The notes: generated from the sequence alone by a model not told the origin. A DNA stretch of 64,000 nucleotides from Bacteroidales bacterium (GCA_017549805.1 JAFYNJ010000011.1:25286-89285); one strand, 5' to 3'. Shown: positions 9,033 through 17,901, counted from the stretch's first letter. Translations and numbers: made by a program.

Positions 9033-10056
9033 GGCTTTCACAAAAGAAGGCGATCAGGAAGCGATTCCGATGGTGCCCCTCAGGGCCTACCTGCCGGAGG
9101 GCGTGCCCAATTATGTCACCAAAGAAGGGCTCGCTGCACTCAACGAGGAGCTGAAAGGCCTTGAGGCAGAACTTGCCAAGGCAGGTGACAACTACATCAT
9201 GAGCAACTTCATCGAGGCGAAGATGAAGTTGCTCATCAGCCGTATCAATAGCGCTGTTGAAATCGACCTTTCCAAGGCCAACAAGGAAACGGTGAGCTTT
9301 GGAGCATGGGTGCGCTACAATGGGCGCGTGGTGCGAATTGTGGGCGTGGATGAGGCTGATGTGAACAAAGGTCTCATCTCGTTTACCTCACCACTTGCCA
9401 AGTCCTTGACAGGCAAAAAGGCTGGTGAGATTGTTGAGTTGAAAGGACCCAAAGGCACGGAAAGAATCACGGTGGAGGAAGTGTCGTTCGAGCCGATGGA
9501 ACTGACTGAGATAGTGAGTGAAACACACGCACCTTCGTCATTGCGAGGAGCGTCAGCGACGAAGCAATCCACTGTTGACAAGTATGGATTGCTTCGGTCG
9601 TTCCTCCCTCGCAATGACGAACAGCATAACGACATGGACATGCCAGTCCCTGCTGACGAATCCCATCAATTTGTCCCCGAGGTGGATCCCATGGAATTCC
9701 TTCCCATTGTCAACGAGCGCGGCAACATCGCGGGGCGGGCATTGTATATGGAGTTGCACAATGGAAACAAAATACTGCACCCTGTTGTGCATCTGCATGT
9801 GGTCAATGGCAAGGGAGAGACCACAAGGCGTTACTGGTGGCATGTGGCATTCGGCGACACCCCAGAGAAAACGCTCAAGCGGAAGATGCAGGAAATCCTT
9901 GGATTATCGGGAGTGAAACCGCTGCTGAAGCGGCAATACATCAGAGAGGCCAAGACCGAAAAGGAGCTGGTTTACATATTCACGGTCGTCTCTAAAGAGG
10001 ACTTGCCCCCATCCCCTGAAGGAAAAGATTATCTTGAGCTGTTTGCGAAAGATTAA
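9025..10056 (+). CDS. GreA/GreB-like factor fused to a degenerate Nudix-like domain
   Basis: A 343-residue fusion. Residues 1-160 resemble a complete GreA/GreB-family elongation factor: an N-terminal helical hairpin (about 30-75) and an FKBP-like domain (about 88-160, with WVRYNGRVVRIVG and SPLAKSLTGKKAGE). Residues about 220-343 look Nudix-like (VHLHVVNGKGE, then FGDTPEKTLKRKMQEILGL), but the Nudix box is broken: the expected REUxEE reads RKMQEI, so hydrolase activity is doubtful. The linker, roughly residues 171-198, is encoded by copy 2 of the palindromic repeat. The gene overlaps the S46 peptidase stop by 8 bases, suggesting translational coupling. Confidence 0.8.
   Translation: MSRAFTKEGDQEAIPMVPLRAYLPEGVPNYVTKEGLAALNEELKGLEAELAKAGDNYIMSNFIEAKMKLLISRINSAVEIDLSKANKETVSFGAWVRYNGRVVRIVGVDEADVNKGLISFTSPLAKSLTGKKAGEIVELKGPKGTERITVEEVSFEPMELTEIVSETHAPSSLRGASATKQSTVDKYGLLRSFLPRNDEQHNDMDMPVPADESHQFVPEVDPMEFLPIVNERGNIAGRALYMELHNGNKILHPVVHLHVVNGKGETTRRYWWHVAFGDTPEKTLKRKMQEILGLSGVKPLLKRQYIREAKTEKELVYIFTVVSKEDLPPSPEGKDYLELFAKD
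9537..9618. repeat. Palindromic repeat, copy 2, inside a reading frame (82 bp)
   Basis: It has the same arms as copy 1 (GTCATTGCGAGG … CTCGCAATGAC), with inner arms GAAGCAATCCA … TGGATTGCTTC. It is translated in frame as a basic linker of about 27 residues (…SLRGASATKQS…LLRSFLPRND) joining the GreA-like and Nudix-like halves. The arrangement resembles the Rickettsia palindromic elements known to insert within proteins. Confidence 0.9.
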
Positions 10057-10094
10057 AAAATGACAGGGGGCTGACCATATGGTCAGCCCCCTGT
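10055..10094 (-). terminator. Rho-independent terminator of the first C25 protease gene
   Basis: A perfect 14-bp inverted repeat (10063-10076 and 10081-10094) with a 4-base loop ATAT. On the minus strand the hairpin is followed by a run of Ts (the AAAAAA at about 10055-10060), so it ends the transcript of the protease gene that stops at 10117. The + strand side lacks a T-run but may still block readthrough. Confidence 0.85.
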
Positions 10095-10116
10095 TGATTT
10101 CCAGAAACGAACCGTC

Positions 10117-13100
10117 TTATCTGACGATCAGCTTCCCGTAATAGATATGACCCTGGATGTCGGTCATCCTGACGGTATAGATACCCGATGCGGTGATGCT
10201 ATGCATCGTGTTGCCGTTGCCGTGGACCTGCTCTTTGCTCACCAGAGCGCCAAGGGCATTGTACACCTCAACGGTGGCATCCTCAAGTTCAACGCCTTCA
10301 GGAAGTGCGATGCGGAAGCTCTCGCCACGCTCCACCGGGTTCGGATAGATGCTCAAGGCCTTCGGCTCGTCAAGCACGATGTTTTCCACGCGATTCCTGC
10401 TGGTGACCGTGCCGCTCAAGGCGACGGTGGCGGTGGCGCTACCCGTCGTCAGCGTGAGGGTGTTGCTGTAGCTGCCTGTGCTCAAGCCAGCCTTCATGCG
10501 GACATACACATTGGCGGTCAGGAAATCGATGCCCGTGTTGGGATCCGGATCGGGCGTCACAGGTGTATCCTCGTAGGTCAAGGTGAAGTCATCGACATTG
10601 AGGTAGAACTGGTCGGTGCAGTTGAAGTGACGGACGGCGATGTAGCCCGTCTGTCCAGCATAGGCGCTGAGATCCACCGTGCACTGATACCAAGAGCCTT
10701 GCGTACGGTCACCTCTGTCGCCGCCACGGCCGCCCTTGGAGGAAAGGGTCCACTCATTCAGCTTGGTGAAGCTGTTGGTGTTGGTGTTGCTGGTGGTGGA
10801 GACGAAGATGCCGAAGTGCTCGGCGGCATAGTTGGCATCCTGGGCGCAGGCATACATGGTGAAGGTACCGCCGAGGGTCACCTGCGGCGACACCAGCCAG
10901 TTGTCAGGCGTCAGTGCCGTCGTGGTGGCCTTGTTGTAGCTTTCGGAGGAGAGCATGTCGCTGCCGCCGTGGGCCGAAATGTTGTAGCCGCTCATCAAGG
11001 CACTGGCGAGTTGCCAGTTGTAGCCGTCACCATCCTTGTCGATGGTGGTCCAGCCGTCCATGGTGCCTTCGAAGCCCCAGGTCTGGGTGCCACGGTTGCG
11101 GCTGCCGGTGAGGGTCAGCGTGCTGCCATAGGTGCCGTTGGCCGTTGCACAGATCTCGAAGTTGGTCGGAGCCGTCACGGTGACGCTACCGCTGAGGTCG
11201 GTGCCGATGACAGCGAAGCTCTGGACTGCTGAAGGACCGTTGCCGTTCACATAGGTGAAGCCTGAGAGCGCATTGGGCGTTGCCATCAAGTTCTCGGTGT
11301 TGCCCGTGCTGCCGCTACCAGCCTTGGTCAACATGATCTGGTTGTTGCTGGTGATATAGGTGCCGCTGTAGCTGCTCGGCGAAGCCGGGTTGTAGTTGGT
11401 GTTGTCGCTGTAGATGCGCAACGCACGGTTGGCAGAAGTGCTATACACATAGAACTTCGGTGAGTTGGAGCTGCTGCTCACATAGCTGCCCGTGTTGTCG
11501 TCCATTCCGATGACCAGGTTGCTGGTGCCATTGTAAACGAACGGCGTGCTCAGCGTGATGGTGGTCCAGCCAGAGGCGTTGAAGGTAACGCTGCCGCTAT
11601 ACACCTTGTCGCTCGACGAGAGGGTCTCCCAACCCGTCTTGCTCGTGAAGGCAGTCTTGGTGGTGGTCTTCATGTAGAGGTCAACGGTACGTGTGGTGGA
11701 CTTGGAGTTCGACACCTTGAAGCTGATGGCCGTGATGGTGCCGGCGCCGCCAATCTCGTTGGCAGTATAGATCTGCTCGGTGAGCGAGTACTTGTAATAA
11801 GCGTAGGTGGGCAGGTAAGCGTTGGTGCTGGAGCCGCTGCCGATGGTGACATCGGAACTGCCGCCCGACGTTCCGTTGGCCTTGAACACGGCCGCCACGG
11901 TGACATCGTAGGCCGGCATGGTGAACTTGTTGTTGCTCACGCTGAGCGTGCTGGTGACATCGCCCGTCTTATACACAACCCACTGGTAGAAGCTGCATCC
12001 GCTGGCCGGCGTGGCGGTGAGGGTGACCGTTTCGCCTTGGCTGGCCGTGGTCTTGTTGGCCGTGATGGTTCCATTGTTGACAGCAGCCACCATGACGTTG
12101 TAGGTCTCGGCCACCTGCACCTCAGTGAAGTTGGCCACCAGTGAAGCGGTGGCGTTGACGGTGAAGCTGTAGGTCGCGCTTGTGGAGACCTGGCTGCCGT
12201 TCTTGGTCCAGTTGGTGAAGGTATAACCGTTGTTGGCATTAGCTGTCAAGGTTGCCGTGCTGCCATAGTTGTAAGTGCCCGTACCGCTGATGGTGCCGCC
12301 TGCGGTCGGGTTGGCAGTAGCGGTGATGCTATAGCTATTCAGCGTGAAGACAGCGACGTATGCTGCATCGGCAGTAGCGGTGAAGGAATAGTTGGCGTTG
12401 GTCGACACCTGGGTGCCGTTCTTCGTCCACTTGCTGAAGGTGTAGCCCGTGGCTGCAGTGGCCTTCAAGGTGACGGTGCTGCCTTCCTCGTAGGTGCCGG
12501 CACCCGTGACGGTACCGCCTGCGGTCGGGCTCGCCGTAGCCGTGATGGTGTATTCGTTGACCGTGGTACCGCCAGCAAAGCTCTTGGTGAGCTGAATCTG
12601 GTTGTTGGAGGTGATGTAGGTGCCGCTGTAGCTGGTCGGCGAAGCGGGATTATAGTTGGTGTTGTCGCTATAGATTCGCAATGCACGGTTGGCCGAGGTG
12701 CTATATACGTAGAACTGCGGCGAGTTGGAGCTGCTGCTCACATAGCTGCCCGTGTTGTCATCCATGCCGACGATCAGGTTGTTCGTGCCATTGTAAACGA
12801 ACGGCGTGCTCAGCGTGATGACAGTCCAGCCAGAGGCATTGAAGGTAACGCTGCCGCTAAACACCTTGTCGCTCGACGAGAGGGTCTCCCAGCCTGTCTT
12901 GCTCGTGAAGGCGGTCTTGGTGGTATGTTTCATGTACAGGTCAACGGTACGTGTCGTGGACTTGGAGTTCGACACCTTGAAAGCGATGGCGGTGATGGTG
13001 CCGGCCTCGCCAATCTCACTGGCGGTATAGATCTGCTCGGTAAGTGAATACTTGTAGTAGGCGTAGGTGGGCAGGTAAGCGTTGGTGCTGGAGCCGCTGC

Positions 13101-15636
13101 CGATGGTGATGTCGGTGGTCTGCGAATCGCTGAAGTTGGCGACGTAGGTGCCGGCTTCGGTGACGCTGAAGGTGTAGGTCTCGCTAGTGGAAACCGCCGT
13201 ACCGTTCTTGGTCCAGTTGACGAAGTGATAGCCGTTGGCCGGGGTAGCCGTCAAGGTGCAGCTGGTGCCATGTTCGAAGGTGCCGCCGCCGCTGACGGAG
13301 CCACCAGCACTCGGGTTGGCCGAGGCAGTGACCGTGTAGCTCTTCTTGGTGAAGTTGGCCACGTAGGAAGCATTAGCCGTCACGGTGAAGCTATAGGTGG
13401 CGTTGGTCGAGACCTGGGTGCCGTTCTTCGTCCACTTGGTGAAGTTGTAACCCGTGGCCGGGGTGGCAACCAAGGTAGCCGTGCTGTTCTCGGCATAGGT
13501 GCCGGCACCAGTGATGGTACCGCCTGCCGTCGGGCTGGCCGTAGCCGTGATGGTATAGTTGGTGGTGGAGCTTCCGCCGCCTACGGTGATGGTGCCAAGG
13601 TAGGTGACCTTGTTATAGCCGAAGACGCAGAGCGTAAGATCGCCGCTGTTGTTGCCGGGTGCGGTGAGGGTGATGGTAGCCTTGTTGTTGGCCACGGTAG
13701 CCTTACCAAGGATGACATGGTTGGCGTTGGTGATGGTAGCCACGGCGCCGTTGCCATTGGTGACATTCACCGTATAGGTGGTAGCCGTTGACTCGATGCT
13801 GCCGTTATGGGTAACCGTCATGGATTGCGGAGTGGAGGTACGGACCATCAGGGTCGGGTCGCCATAGACGATCCAAGCCTGGTAGGTACCGACAGCCTGT
13901 TGTTCCGAAGTGCTATAGTTGTCGAAAATACCCATCAAGCCATTGATGGAGATACCACCGAAGGTGCGCTTGGTATTGCTTTGTTCCGTCAAAATGTCGA
14001 TGCAATTGTCCTGACCCCACATGGGCGGAATCCAAGGCTGGCTGATGTAGGACATCAAGGTGCCAATAGCACCGGTAGGATTGCTGCCGTTGGTAGCGTT
14101 CATCCAAGCCTCTGCAAAGCAGTCGCCGCTCGAATAGTCGTACTTACCGACGAGGCAAGCCACCGAGAAAATGAAGGGCAGCTTGTTGTCGTTGGTCAAG
14201 GCATTGACGTGGCTGTTGGCATAATAGACATAGCCGCTGGAGTTGGCGCCCCAAGCGGTTTCCTGGCCGTGGTTGGCGTAGTTGATAATACCCAAACCAC
14301 TGTTGATGTCGGATGAAATCTGCGAGGAGGTGGCGGTGTATCCAGAAAGGTTGGCATAGCGTTGATAGACGGTGGAATAGCCGTAGTTCAACAGGTCGGT
14401 GCGGATGTTGTTAATGTGTTGGTAGTCGTCCTCGTTGTTGTGGCCTGAGCCGCCTTCTTTACGGGAGATACCTGAAGCGACCTTCAGCCAAGTGGCGGAG
14501 GTGGTCAGATCGCGCTCGTAGGTGATGGCACGGTTGGCCTGGGTGGTCACACGTGAAGTGCTATTGGCGCAGAAACGGCCGATGATGACGTCGTTGTAGA
14601 TGTCGCTACCGACGATCTGTCCGTAGGCGTTGTCGCCTTTGCCACCGTAGCTGGAACCTCCACCGCTGTAGGAATAACCCGGAATCTGGCCCACATCGCC
14701 GACGAGCAGCACATGGCTCAGGTTGTTGTTGGCATTGTATTGGTTCTTGATATAGGTTTGGATGGCCGAATAGGTGGAGCCGGCGGTGCTGGTGCCCACG
14801 ATGGTGGTGTTGATGCCGCGGGTCTTCTTCCAGTTGACGAAGTCGGTCATATAGCTCATGTAGCTATCGTAGCAGATGATGAGCAGATCGCCGTCTTCAT
14901 CGAGCGGAGTGTATTTGGCCATGCCTTCCTCGTAGTTGAGGAAGTGGCGCTGATAAACGCTCTTGAAGTCAGGATCCATCTTCACCTCGTTGCTGCGACG
15001 GCTTTCAATGACGTTGGTGCCCATGTTGTCCACCTTGTACATCTCCACGGTCATGTTGTAATACACACGGAGGGTCTTGGTAACGGGGTTGTAGGCGAAG
15101 GGATAGACAGCCATGTTCTGTCCACGGAAATCGCGGATGATATAGGGCTCGTACAAATCGAGGTTGCTGCTCGGGAAGAAAGCGTCCCGGCTATAGCATT
15201 CGCCGTAGGTGTAAGGCACGGTGGCGGGGTCGATGGAGCGGGGGAAGTCGCCCTTGGAGGGAGCGACCTCAACGCCTTCGAAGTCCATGTACTGGGCTTC
15301 GAGCACGCGTACGTTCATGCGGGCTTTGTCGCCGATCATCAACGGAACACCCGTCATAGGCATGTCGGGCTCGCCAGCATGGGCGGTGCTAATCGACTTG
15401 GGAACGGTGATGACCTTGGCCTCACCGCGCGGTGTGCTTACAGGAACGGCATAAAAACCGGGAACCTGGACTTGCACCTTGATGCTTTGTTCAGAAGAGG
15501 AAATAAGTTGGGTTTGGAAAGTTTCGGGACGGTCGCTAATGACCTTTGTCCACTGAGGTTTGGCCATGCTTTGCGCCAATGACACAGCGCTGATGGCCGC
15601 AAGAAACAATAGTAAAAAGAACTTTTTCATAAACAT
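10117..15636 (-). CDS. Giant gingipain-like C25 cysteine protease with adhesin modules and T9SS sorting domain
   Basis: Predicted T9SS-secreted surface protease of 1839 residues. In order: signal peptide (1-21, MFMKKFFLLLFLAAI…); gingipain-type propeptide (about 40-240); C25 catalytic domain with His456 in NYANHGQETAWG and Cys494 in FSVACLVGKY; an Ig-like segment (about 600-690); two InlB-type beta repeats (about 692-840); a ~175-residue NAYLPTYAYYKYSLTEQIY module (842-1018); three more beta repeats (about 1025-1255); a second copy of the module (1261-1438); a cleaved-adhesin-like domain (about 1514-1690); and a type A sorting domain (SIYPNPVERG… to KLIVR). Translation may start at either ATG, 15636 or 15630. 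It has its own promoter and terminator. Substrate specificity cannot be read. Confidence 0.92.
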   Translation of the reverse strand: MFMKKFFLLLFLAAISAVSLAQSMAKPQWTKVISDRPETFQTQLISSSEQSIKVQVQVPGFYAVPVSTPRGEAKVITVPKSISTAHAGEPDMPMTGVPLMIGDKARMNVRVLEAQYMDFEGVEVAPSKGDFPRSIDPATVPYTYGECYSRDAFFPSSNLDLYEPYIIRDFRGQNMAVYPFAYNPVTKTLRVYYNMTVEMYKVDNMGTNVIESRRSNEVKMDPDFKSVYQRHFLNYEEGMAKYTPLDEDGDLLIICYDSYMSYMTDFVNWKKTRGINTTIVGTSTAGSTYSAIQTYIKNQYNANNNLSHVLLVGDVGQIPGYSYSGGGSSYGGKGDNAYGQIVGSDIYNDVIIGRFCANSTSRVTTQANRAITYERDLTTSATWLKVASGISRKEGGSGHNNEDDYQHINNIRTDLLNYGYSTVYQRYANLSGYTATSSQISSDINSGLGIINYANHGQETAWGANSSGYVYYANSHVNALTNDNKLPFIFSVACLVGKYDYSSGDCFAEAWMNATNGSNPTGAIGTLMSYISQPWIPPMWGQDNCIDILTEQSNTKRTFGGISINGLMGIFDNYSTSEQQAVGTYQAWIVYGDPTLMVRTSTPQSMTVTHNGSIESTATTYTVNVTNGNGAVATITNANHVILGKATVANNKATITLTAPGNNSGDLTLCVFGYNKVTYLGTITVGGGSSTTNYTITATASPTAGGTITGAGTYAENSTATLVATPATGYNFTKWTKNGTQVSTNATYSFTVTANASYVANFTKKSYTVTASANPSAGGSVSGGGTFEHGTSCTLTATPANGYHFVNWTKNGTAVSTSETYTFSVTEAGTYVANFSDSQTTDITIGSGSSTNAYLPTYAYYKYSLTEQIYTASEIGEAGTITAIAFKVSNSKSTTRTVDLYMKHTTKTAFTSKTGWETLSSSDKVFSGSVTFNASGWTVITLSTPFVYNGTNNLIVGMDDNTGSYVSSSSNSPQFYVYSTSANRALRIYSDNTNYNPASPTSYSGTYITSNNQIQLTKSFAGGTTVNEYTITATASPTAGGTVTGAGTYEEGSTVTLKATAATGYTFSKWTKNGTQVSTNANYSFTATADAAYVAVFTLNSYSITATANPTAGGTISGTGTYNYGSTATLTANANNGYTFTNWTKNGSQVSTSATYSFTVNATASLVANFTEVQVAETYNVMVAAVNNGTITANKTTASQGETVTLTATPASGCSFYQWVVYKTGDVTSTLSVSNNKFTMPAYDVTVAAVFKANGTSGGSSDVTIGSGSSTNAYLPTYAYYKYSLTEQIYTANEIGGAGTITAISFKVSNSKSTTRTVDLYMKTTTKTAFTSKTGWETLSSSDKVYSGSVTFNASGWTTITLSTPFVYNGTSNLVIGMDDNTGSYVSSSSNSPKFYVYSTSANRALRIYSDNTNYNPASPSSYSGTYITSNNQIMLTKAGSGSTGNTENLMATPNALSGFTYVNGNGPSAVQSFAVIGTDLSGSVTVTAPTNFEICATANGTYGSTLTLTGSRNRGTQTWGFEGTMDGWTTIDKDGDGYNWQLASALMSGYNISAHGGSDMLSSESYNKATTTALTPDNWLVSPQVTLGGTFTMYACAQDANYAAEHFGIFVSTTSNTNTNSFTKLNEWTLSSKGGRGGDRGDRTQGSWYQCTVDLSAYAGQTGYIAVRHFNCTDQFYLNVDDFTLTYEDTPVTPDPDPNTGIDFLTANVYVRMKAGLSTGSYSNTLTLTTGSATATVALSGTVTSRNRVENIVLDEPKALSIYPNPVERGESFRIALPEGVELEDATVEVYNALGALVSKEQVHGNGNTMHSITASGIYTVRMTDIQGHIYYGKLIVR
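11322..11853 (-). repeat. NAYLPT module DNA, copy 2 of the first C25 gene
   Basis: About 530 bp nearly identical to 12582-13110, 18196-18724 and 19000-19534. It encodes the unit beginning NAYLPTYAYYKYSLTEQIY and ending with SNNQIMLTK. Boundaries are approximate. Confidence 0.85.
11870..12555 (-). repeat. Three InlB-type beta repeats (first C25 gene)
   Basis: Three consecutive units of about 70-80 codons. The first two carry ATASPTAGG … TGYTFSKWTKNGTQVSTNA-type sequence; the third is diverged (GCSFYQWVVYKTGD). They match the divergent InlB B-repeat pattern found in surface proteins. Confidence 0.75.
12582..13110 (-). repeat. NAYLPT module DNA, copy 1 of the first C25 gene
   Basis: It encodes the same unit as 11322-11853 with few substitutions (for example TASEIGEAGTITAIAFK here and TANEIGGAGTITAISFK there). 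Boundaries are approximate. Confidence 0.85.
13120..13560 (-). repeat. Two InlB-type beta repeats following the C25 domain
   Basis: Two units, YTITATASPTAGGTITGAG… and YTVTASANPSAGGSVSGGG…, each with the FTKWTKNGTQVSTNA or FVNWTKNGTAVSTSE core and ending in YVANF. They separate the protease domain from the first NAYLPT module. Confidence 0.75.
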
Positions 15637-15665
15637 AGAATTTAAAAGTTGTGTACAATTCTATG

Positions 15666-15673
15666 CAAAATTA
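15666..15673 (-). promoter_or_regulatory. -7 promoter element of the first C25 protease gene
   Basis: CAAAATTA on the + strand is TAATTTTG on the minus strand, an exact TAnnTTTG match, 29 bases before the ATG at 15636. Confidence 0.7.
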
Positions 15674-15735
15674 ACAATGAAACCGAAGAAAACCAAGAAT
15701 TTTAGTTAAAAATCTTTAAACTATCCTGTTTAAGG

Positions 15736-16689
15736 TCAAGCAAACAGGTTTTTCACGACCACTTGAGGGTGGTTTTGGTGCAATTCGGCTTCTTTTTGGG
15801 ACTTTTTCTCCTCAAATCTCCTATAGGCTTCACTATCAGGGAAAAGAGGCTTGTGATGGAGCATCTGCTTGAGTTCCGAAGCGGCTTGCATGGCAGGTGT
15901 TTCGGAAGGATTGATGGCGAATTCAACAAACTTTTCCCAAATGTAACGGACAGCTTGTTCGGTGGGATGCACCATGTCCTCCTTATAGAAACGATAGTCG
16001 CGAAGCTCGTCGAGAAGAATCTCGTATGCCGGGAAATAGTGGGCATTTTTGAATAGCTCACAGACCTGATTCACAGCCAAAAGAAGCGTCGATTTGCTCA
16101 ACTGGTTGCCATGAAGGCCGTCTTTCAGATGCCTTAGCGGAGAGACCGTAAAAATGAACTGCTTGTCGGGGAAGGCTTGCATCAAGTTGGAGAGACAGGC
16201 TGCGGTGTCTTCCACGGAGAGGCAATAACGATCAAACAATTGCGCTGGCAACTTATGGCAGTTGGCGACTACCGTTTGGGTCTCACGATAACGGTAAACC
16301 CAAACGGTACCAAGGCTGACAACAATCCACTTGGCTTTCTGGAAATGTTCATGGGTTTCTTTCAAGGATTGATTCACCCGCTCCAACAGATCGGCTTCCG
16401 TATGACTCCAGAACTCCGTGTTATGGCTAAAAGTGCAGTAAAACTCCTCCCCTGTCCGTATCACCTCCTCATGGGTGAAAGGCTTTCCGTCATGCAGCCG
16501 TTGAAGGGCATTGGCGATGCTCAATGGATTGTAAAGCACCCCGAAGGGATTCACTTGGGCGTTGAAACCCAAGCCACGACATATCCCGCCCACCTCATCG
16601 GCGAAGCATGAGCCAAGAAAAAGGATCCCCTCGCCATAAGCGATGGTTTGCTTGAGAGGGGTAATATGGACGTCCGTTCGGAATAACAT
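15736..16689 (-). CDS. GSCFA domain protein
   Basis: A 317-residue protein carrying the family-defining motif LGSCFADEVGG near residues 26-36 and the associated NPFGVLYNPLSIANAL block. GSCFA proteins have an SGNH/GDSL-like fold and are presumed esterases or acyltransferases; the GSCFA serine would correspond to the nucleophile, and HPTEQAVRYIWEKF near the C-terminus resembles the DxxHP block. No signal peptide is visible, so it is probably cytoplasmic. It follows trxB with a 20-base gap and is probably co-transcribed with it. The substrate is unknown. Confidence 0.88.
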   Translation of the reverse strand: MLFRTDVHITPLKQTIAYGEGILFLGSCFADEVGGICRGLGFNAQVNPFGVLYNPLSIANALQRLHDGKPFTHEEVIRTGEEFYCTFSHNTEFWSHTEADLLERVNQSLKETHEHFQKAKWIVVSLGTVWVYRYRETQTVVANCHKLPAQLFDRYCLSVEDTAACLSNLMQAFPDKQFIFTVSPLRHLKDGLHGNQLSKSTLLLAVNQVCELFKNAHYFPAYEILLDELRDYRFYKEDMVHPTEQAVRYIWEKFVEFAINPSETPAMQAASELKQMLHHKPLFPDSEAYRRFEEKKSQKEAELHQNHPQVVVKNLFA

Positions 16690-16709
16690 ATCCTACCGAT
16701 AGAGCATCC

Positions 16710-17651
16710 CTATCGGGATGCCATCAGGAACCTTTCCACTTCGATCCCTGCCATGGCACCTGTTCCGGCAGCCACGATGGCCTGGCGGTAGATACGGTCT
16801 TGGCAGTCGCCGCAGGCGAAAATGCCTTCCACATTAGTGGCGGTCGATTTCGGCTTGGTGATGATGTAGCCATCCTCGTCCATGTCGAGGAGACCTTTGA
16901 ATGGCTCGGTGTTCGGCGTATGACCGATAGCCTCGAAGAAGCCGTCCACGTAGATGGTGCGCTCTTCTTTGGTGTCGCTATGATACAGCACGGCACCTTT
17001 GAGTTTCTTCATGAAGCCCTGTTGTTCGCCGAAGAGTTCCTTGGTTTGGTGTTTCCACAGCACTTCGATGTTGGGCGTGTTGAGCACACGGTGCTGCATG
17101 GCCTTGGAGGCGCGGAGCACGTCGCGGCGGACGATGAGATAGACTTTGTTGCAGAGTTTGGCGAGATAGGTGGCATCCTCACACGCCGTGTCGCCACCAC
17201 CAACGACTGCGACATCTTTGCCTTTGTAAAAGAAGCCGTCGCAAGTGGCGCAAGCCGACACACCGCCGCCCTTGAACTCCTCTTCGGTGGGAAGTCCGAG
17301 GTAGCGTGCCGAGGCGCCTGTGGAGACGATGATGCTGTCGGCCAACAGTTCGCCGTCGTATTCGGTGGTTACTTTGAAGGGACGTTGCGACGCGTCGATG
17401 GCGGTGACTTCGCCCTCGCGGATCTCAGCGCCAAAGCGCAACGCCTGTTGACGGATGTCCTCCATCATATCGGGCCCATTGATGCCCTTAGGATAGCCTG
17501 GAAAGTTCTCGATTTCAGTGGTTTGTGTAAGTTGTCCGCCTGGCTGCATCCCTTCATAAACAACAGTCTTGATGTCGGCGCGACAAGTATAGATGGCGGC
17601 TGTATAACCCGCAGGGCCAGAGCCGATGATGAGACATTCTACATGTTCCAT
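16710..17651 (-). CDS. trxB: Thioredoxin-disulfide reductase
   Basis: FAD- and NADPH-dependent reductase (313 residues) that keeps thioredoxin reduced. The FAD-binding motif GSGPAGYTAA lies at 10-19, the redox-active pair is C134-A-T-C137 in SACATCDGFF, the NADPH motif is VVGGGDTACEDA, and the C-terminal FAD motif GIFACGDCQD is present. All family elements are intact. The leader contains a heptad repeat, and the promoter at 17699-17706 is divergent from that of the tRNA-Pro gene. Confidence 0.96.
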   Translation of the reverse strand: MEHVECLIIGSGPAGYTAAIYTCRADIKTVVYEGMQPGGQLTQTTEIENFPGYPKGINGPDMMEDIRQQALRFGAEIREGEVTAIDASQRPFKVTTEYDGELLADSIIVSTGASARYLGLPTEEEFKGGGVSACATCDGFFYKGKDVAVVGGGDTACEDATYLAKLCNKVYLIVRRDVLRASKAMQHRVLNTPNIEVLWKHQTKELFGEQQGFMKKLKGAVLYHSDTKEERTIYVDGFFEAIGHTPNTEPFKGLLDMDEDGYIITKPKSTATNVEGIFACGDCQDRIYRQAIVAAGTGAMAGIEVERFLMASR

Positions 17652-17661
17652 TTGATTCAGT

Positions 17662-17691
17662 TTAGAGTTTAGGGTTTAGAGTTTAGAGTTA
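17662..17691 (-). repeat. Heptad tandem repeat in the trxB leader
   Basis: Four units of tttagag/tttaggg (minus strand: ctctaaa) lie between the promoter and the ATG of trxB, in the transcribed leader. Confidence 0.8.
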
Positions 17692-17698
17692 TTTCTTG

Positions 17699-17706
17699 CA
17701 AAGATA
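17699..17706 (-). promoter_or_regulatory. -7 promoter element of trxB
   Basis: CAAAGATA on the + strand is TATCTTTG on the minus strand, 47 bases upstream of the ATG at 17651. Confidence 0.7.
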
Positions 17707-17749
17707 ACATTTTTTTGCTCAAAGTGAGCCACAATTCAAAAAACCTTTT

Positions 17750-17757
17750 TATCTTTG
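17750..17757 (+). promoter_or_regulatory. -7 promoter element of tRNA-Pro
   Basis: TATCTTTG, an exact TAnnTTTG match, 16 bases before the first base of the mature tRNA. Confidence 0.75.
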
Positions 17758-17773
17758 CAGCCGCAAATGCAAT

Positions 17774-17847
17774 CGGGGTGTGGTGCAGTTGGCTAGCATT
17801 CTTGCATGGGGTGCAAGCGGTCGCCCGTTCGAGTCGGGCCACTCCGA
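17774..17847 (+). tRNA. tRNA-Pro, anticodon GGG
   Basis: The acceptor strands CGGGGTG and CACTCCG pair fully (one G-T wobble), with discriminator A at 17847. The anticodon stem CTTGC/GCAAG closes the 7-base loop ATGGGGT, giving T33, anticodon GGG and G37, as expected for proline. The T loop is GTTCGAGTC. CCA is not encoded (CAC follows), so it must be added by the CCA enzyme. The gene is a single unit with its own promoter and terminator. Confidence 0.95.
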
Positions 17848-17850
17848 CAC

Positions 17851-17884
17851 AAAAAAAGCAGCTGATTTCTCAGCTGCTTTTTTT
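17851..17884. terminator. Bidirectional rho-independent terminator
   Basis: The stem GCAGCTGA/TCAGCTGC with loop TTTC is flanked by seven As on the left and seven Ts on the right. It can therefore end both the tRNA-Pro transcript (+) and the second C25 protease transcript (-, stop at 17902). Confidence 0.92.
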
Positions 17885-17901
17885 GCCTATTATCAGACTG
17901 C

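Noticed and set aside
10147-11232. Antisense frame of about 360 residues opposite the end of the first C25 gene
   Set aside because: Composition is of shadow type (Gly/Val/Ala/His-rich), and the opposite strand has cleaved-adhesin and sorting-domain sequence.
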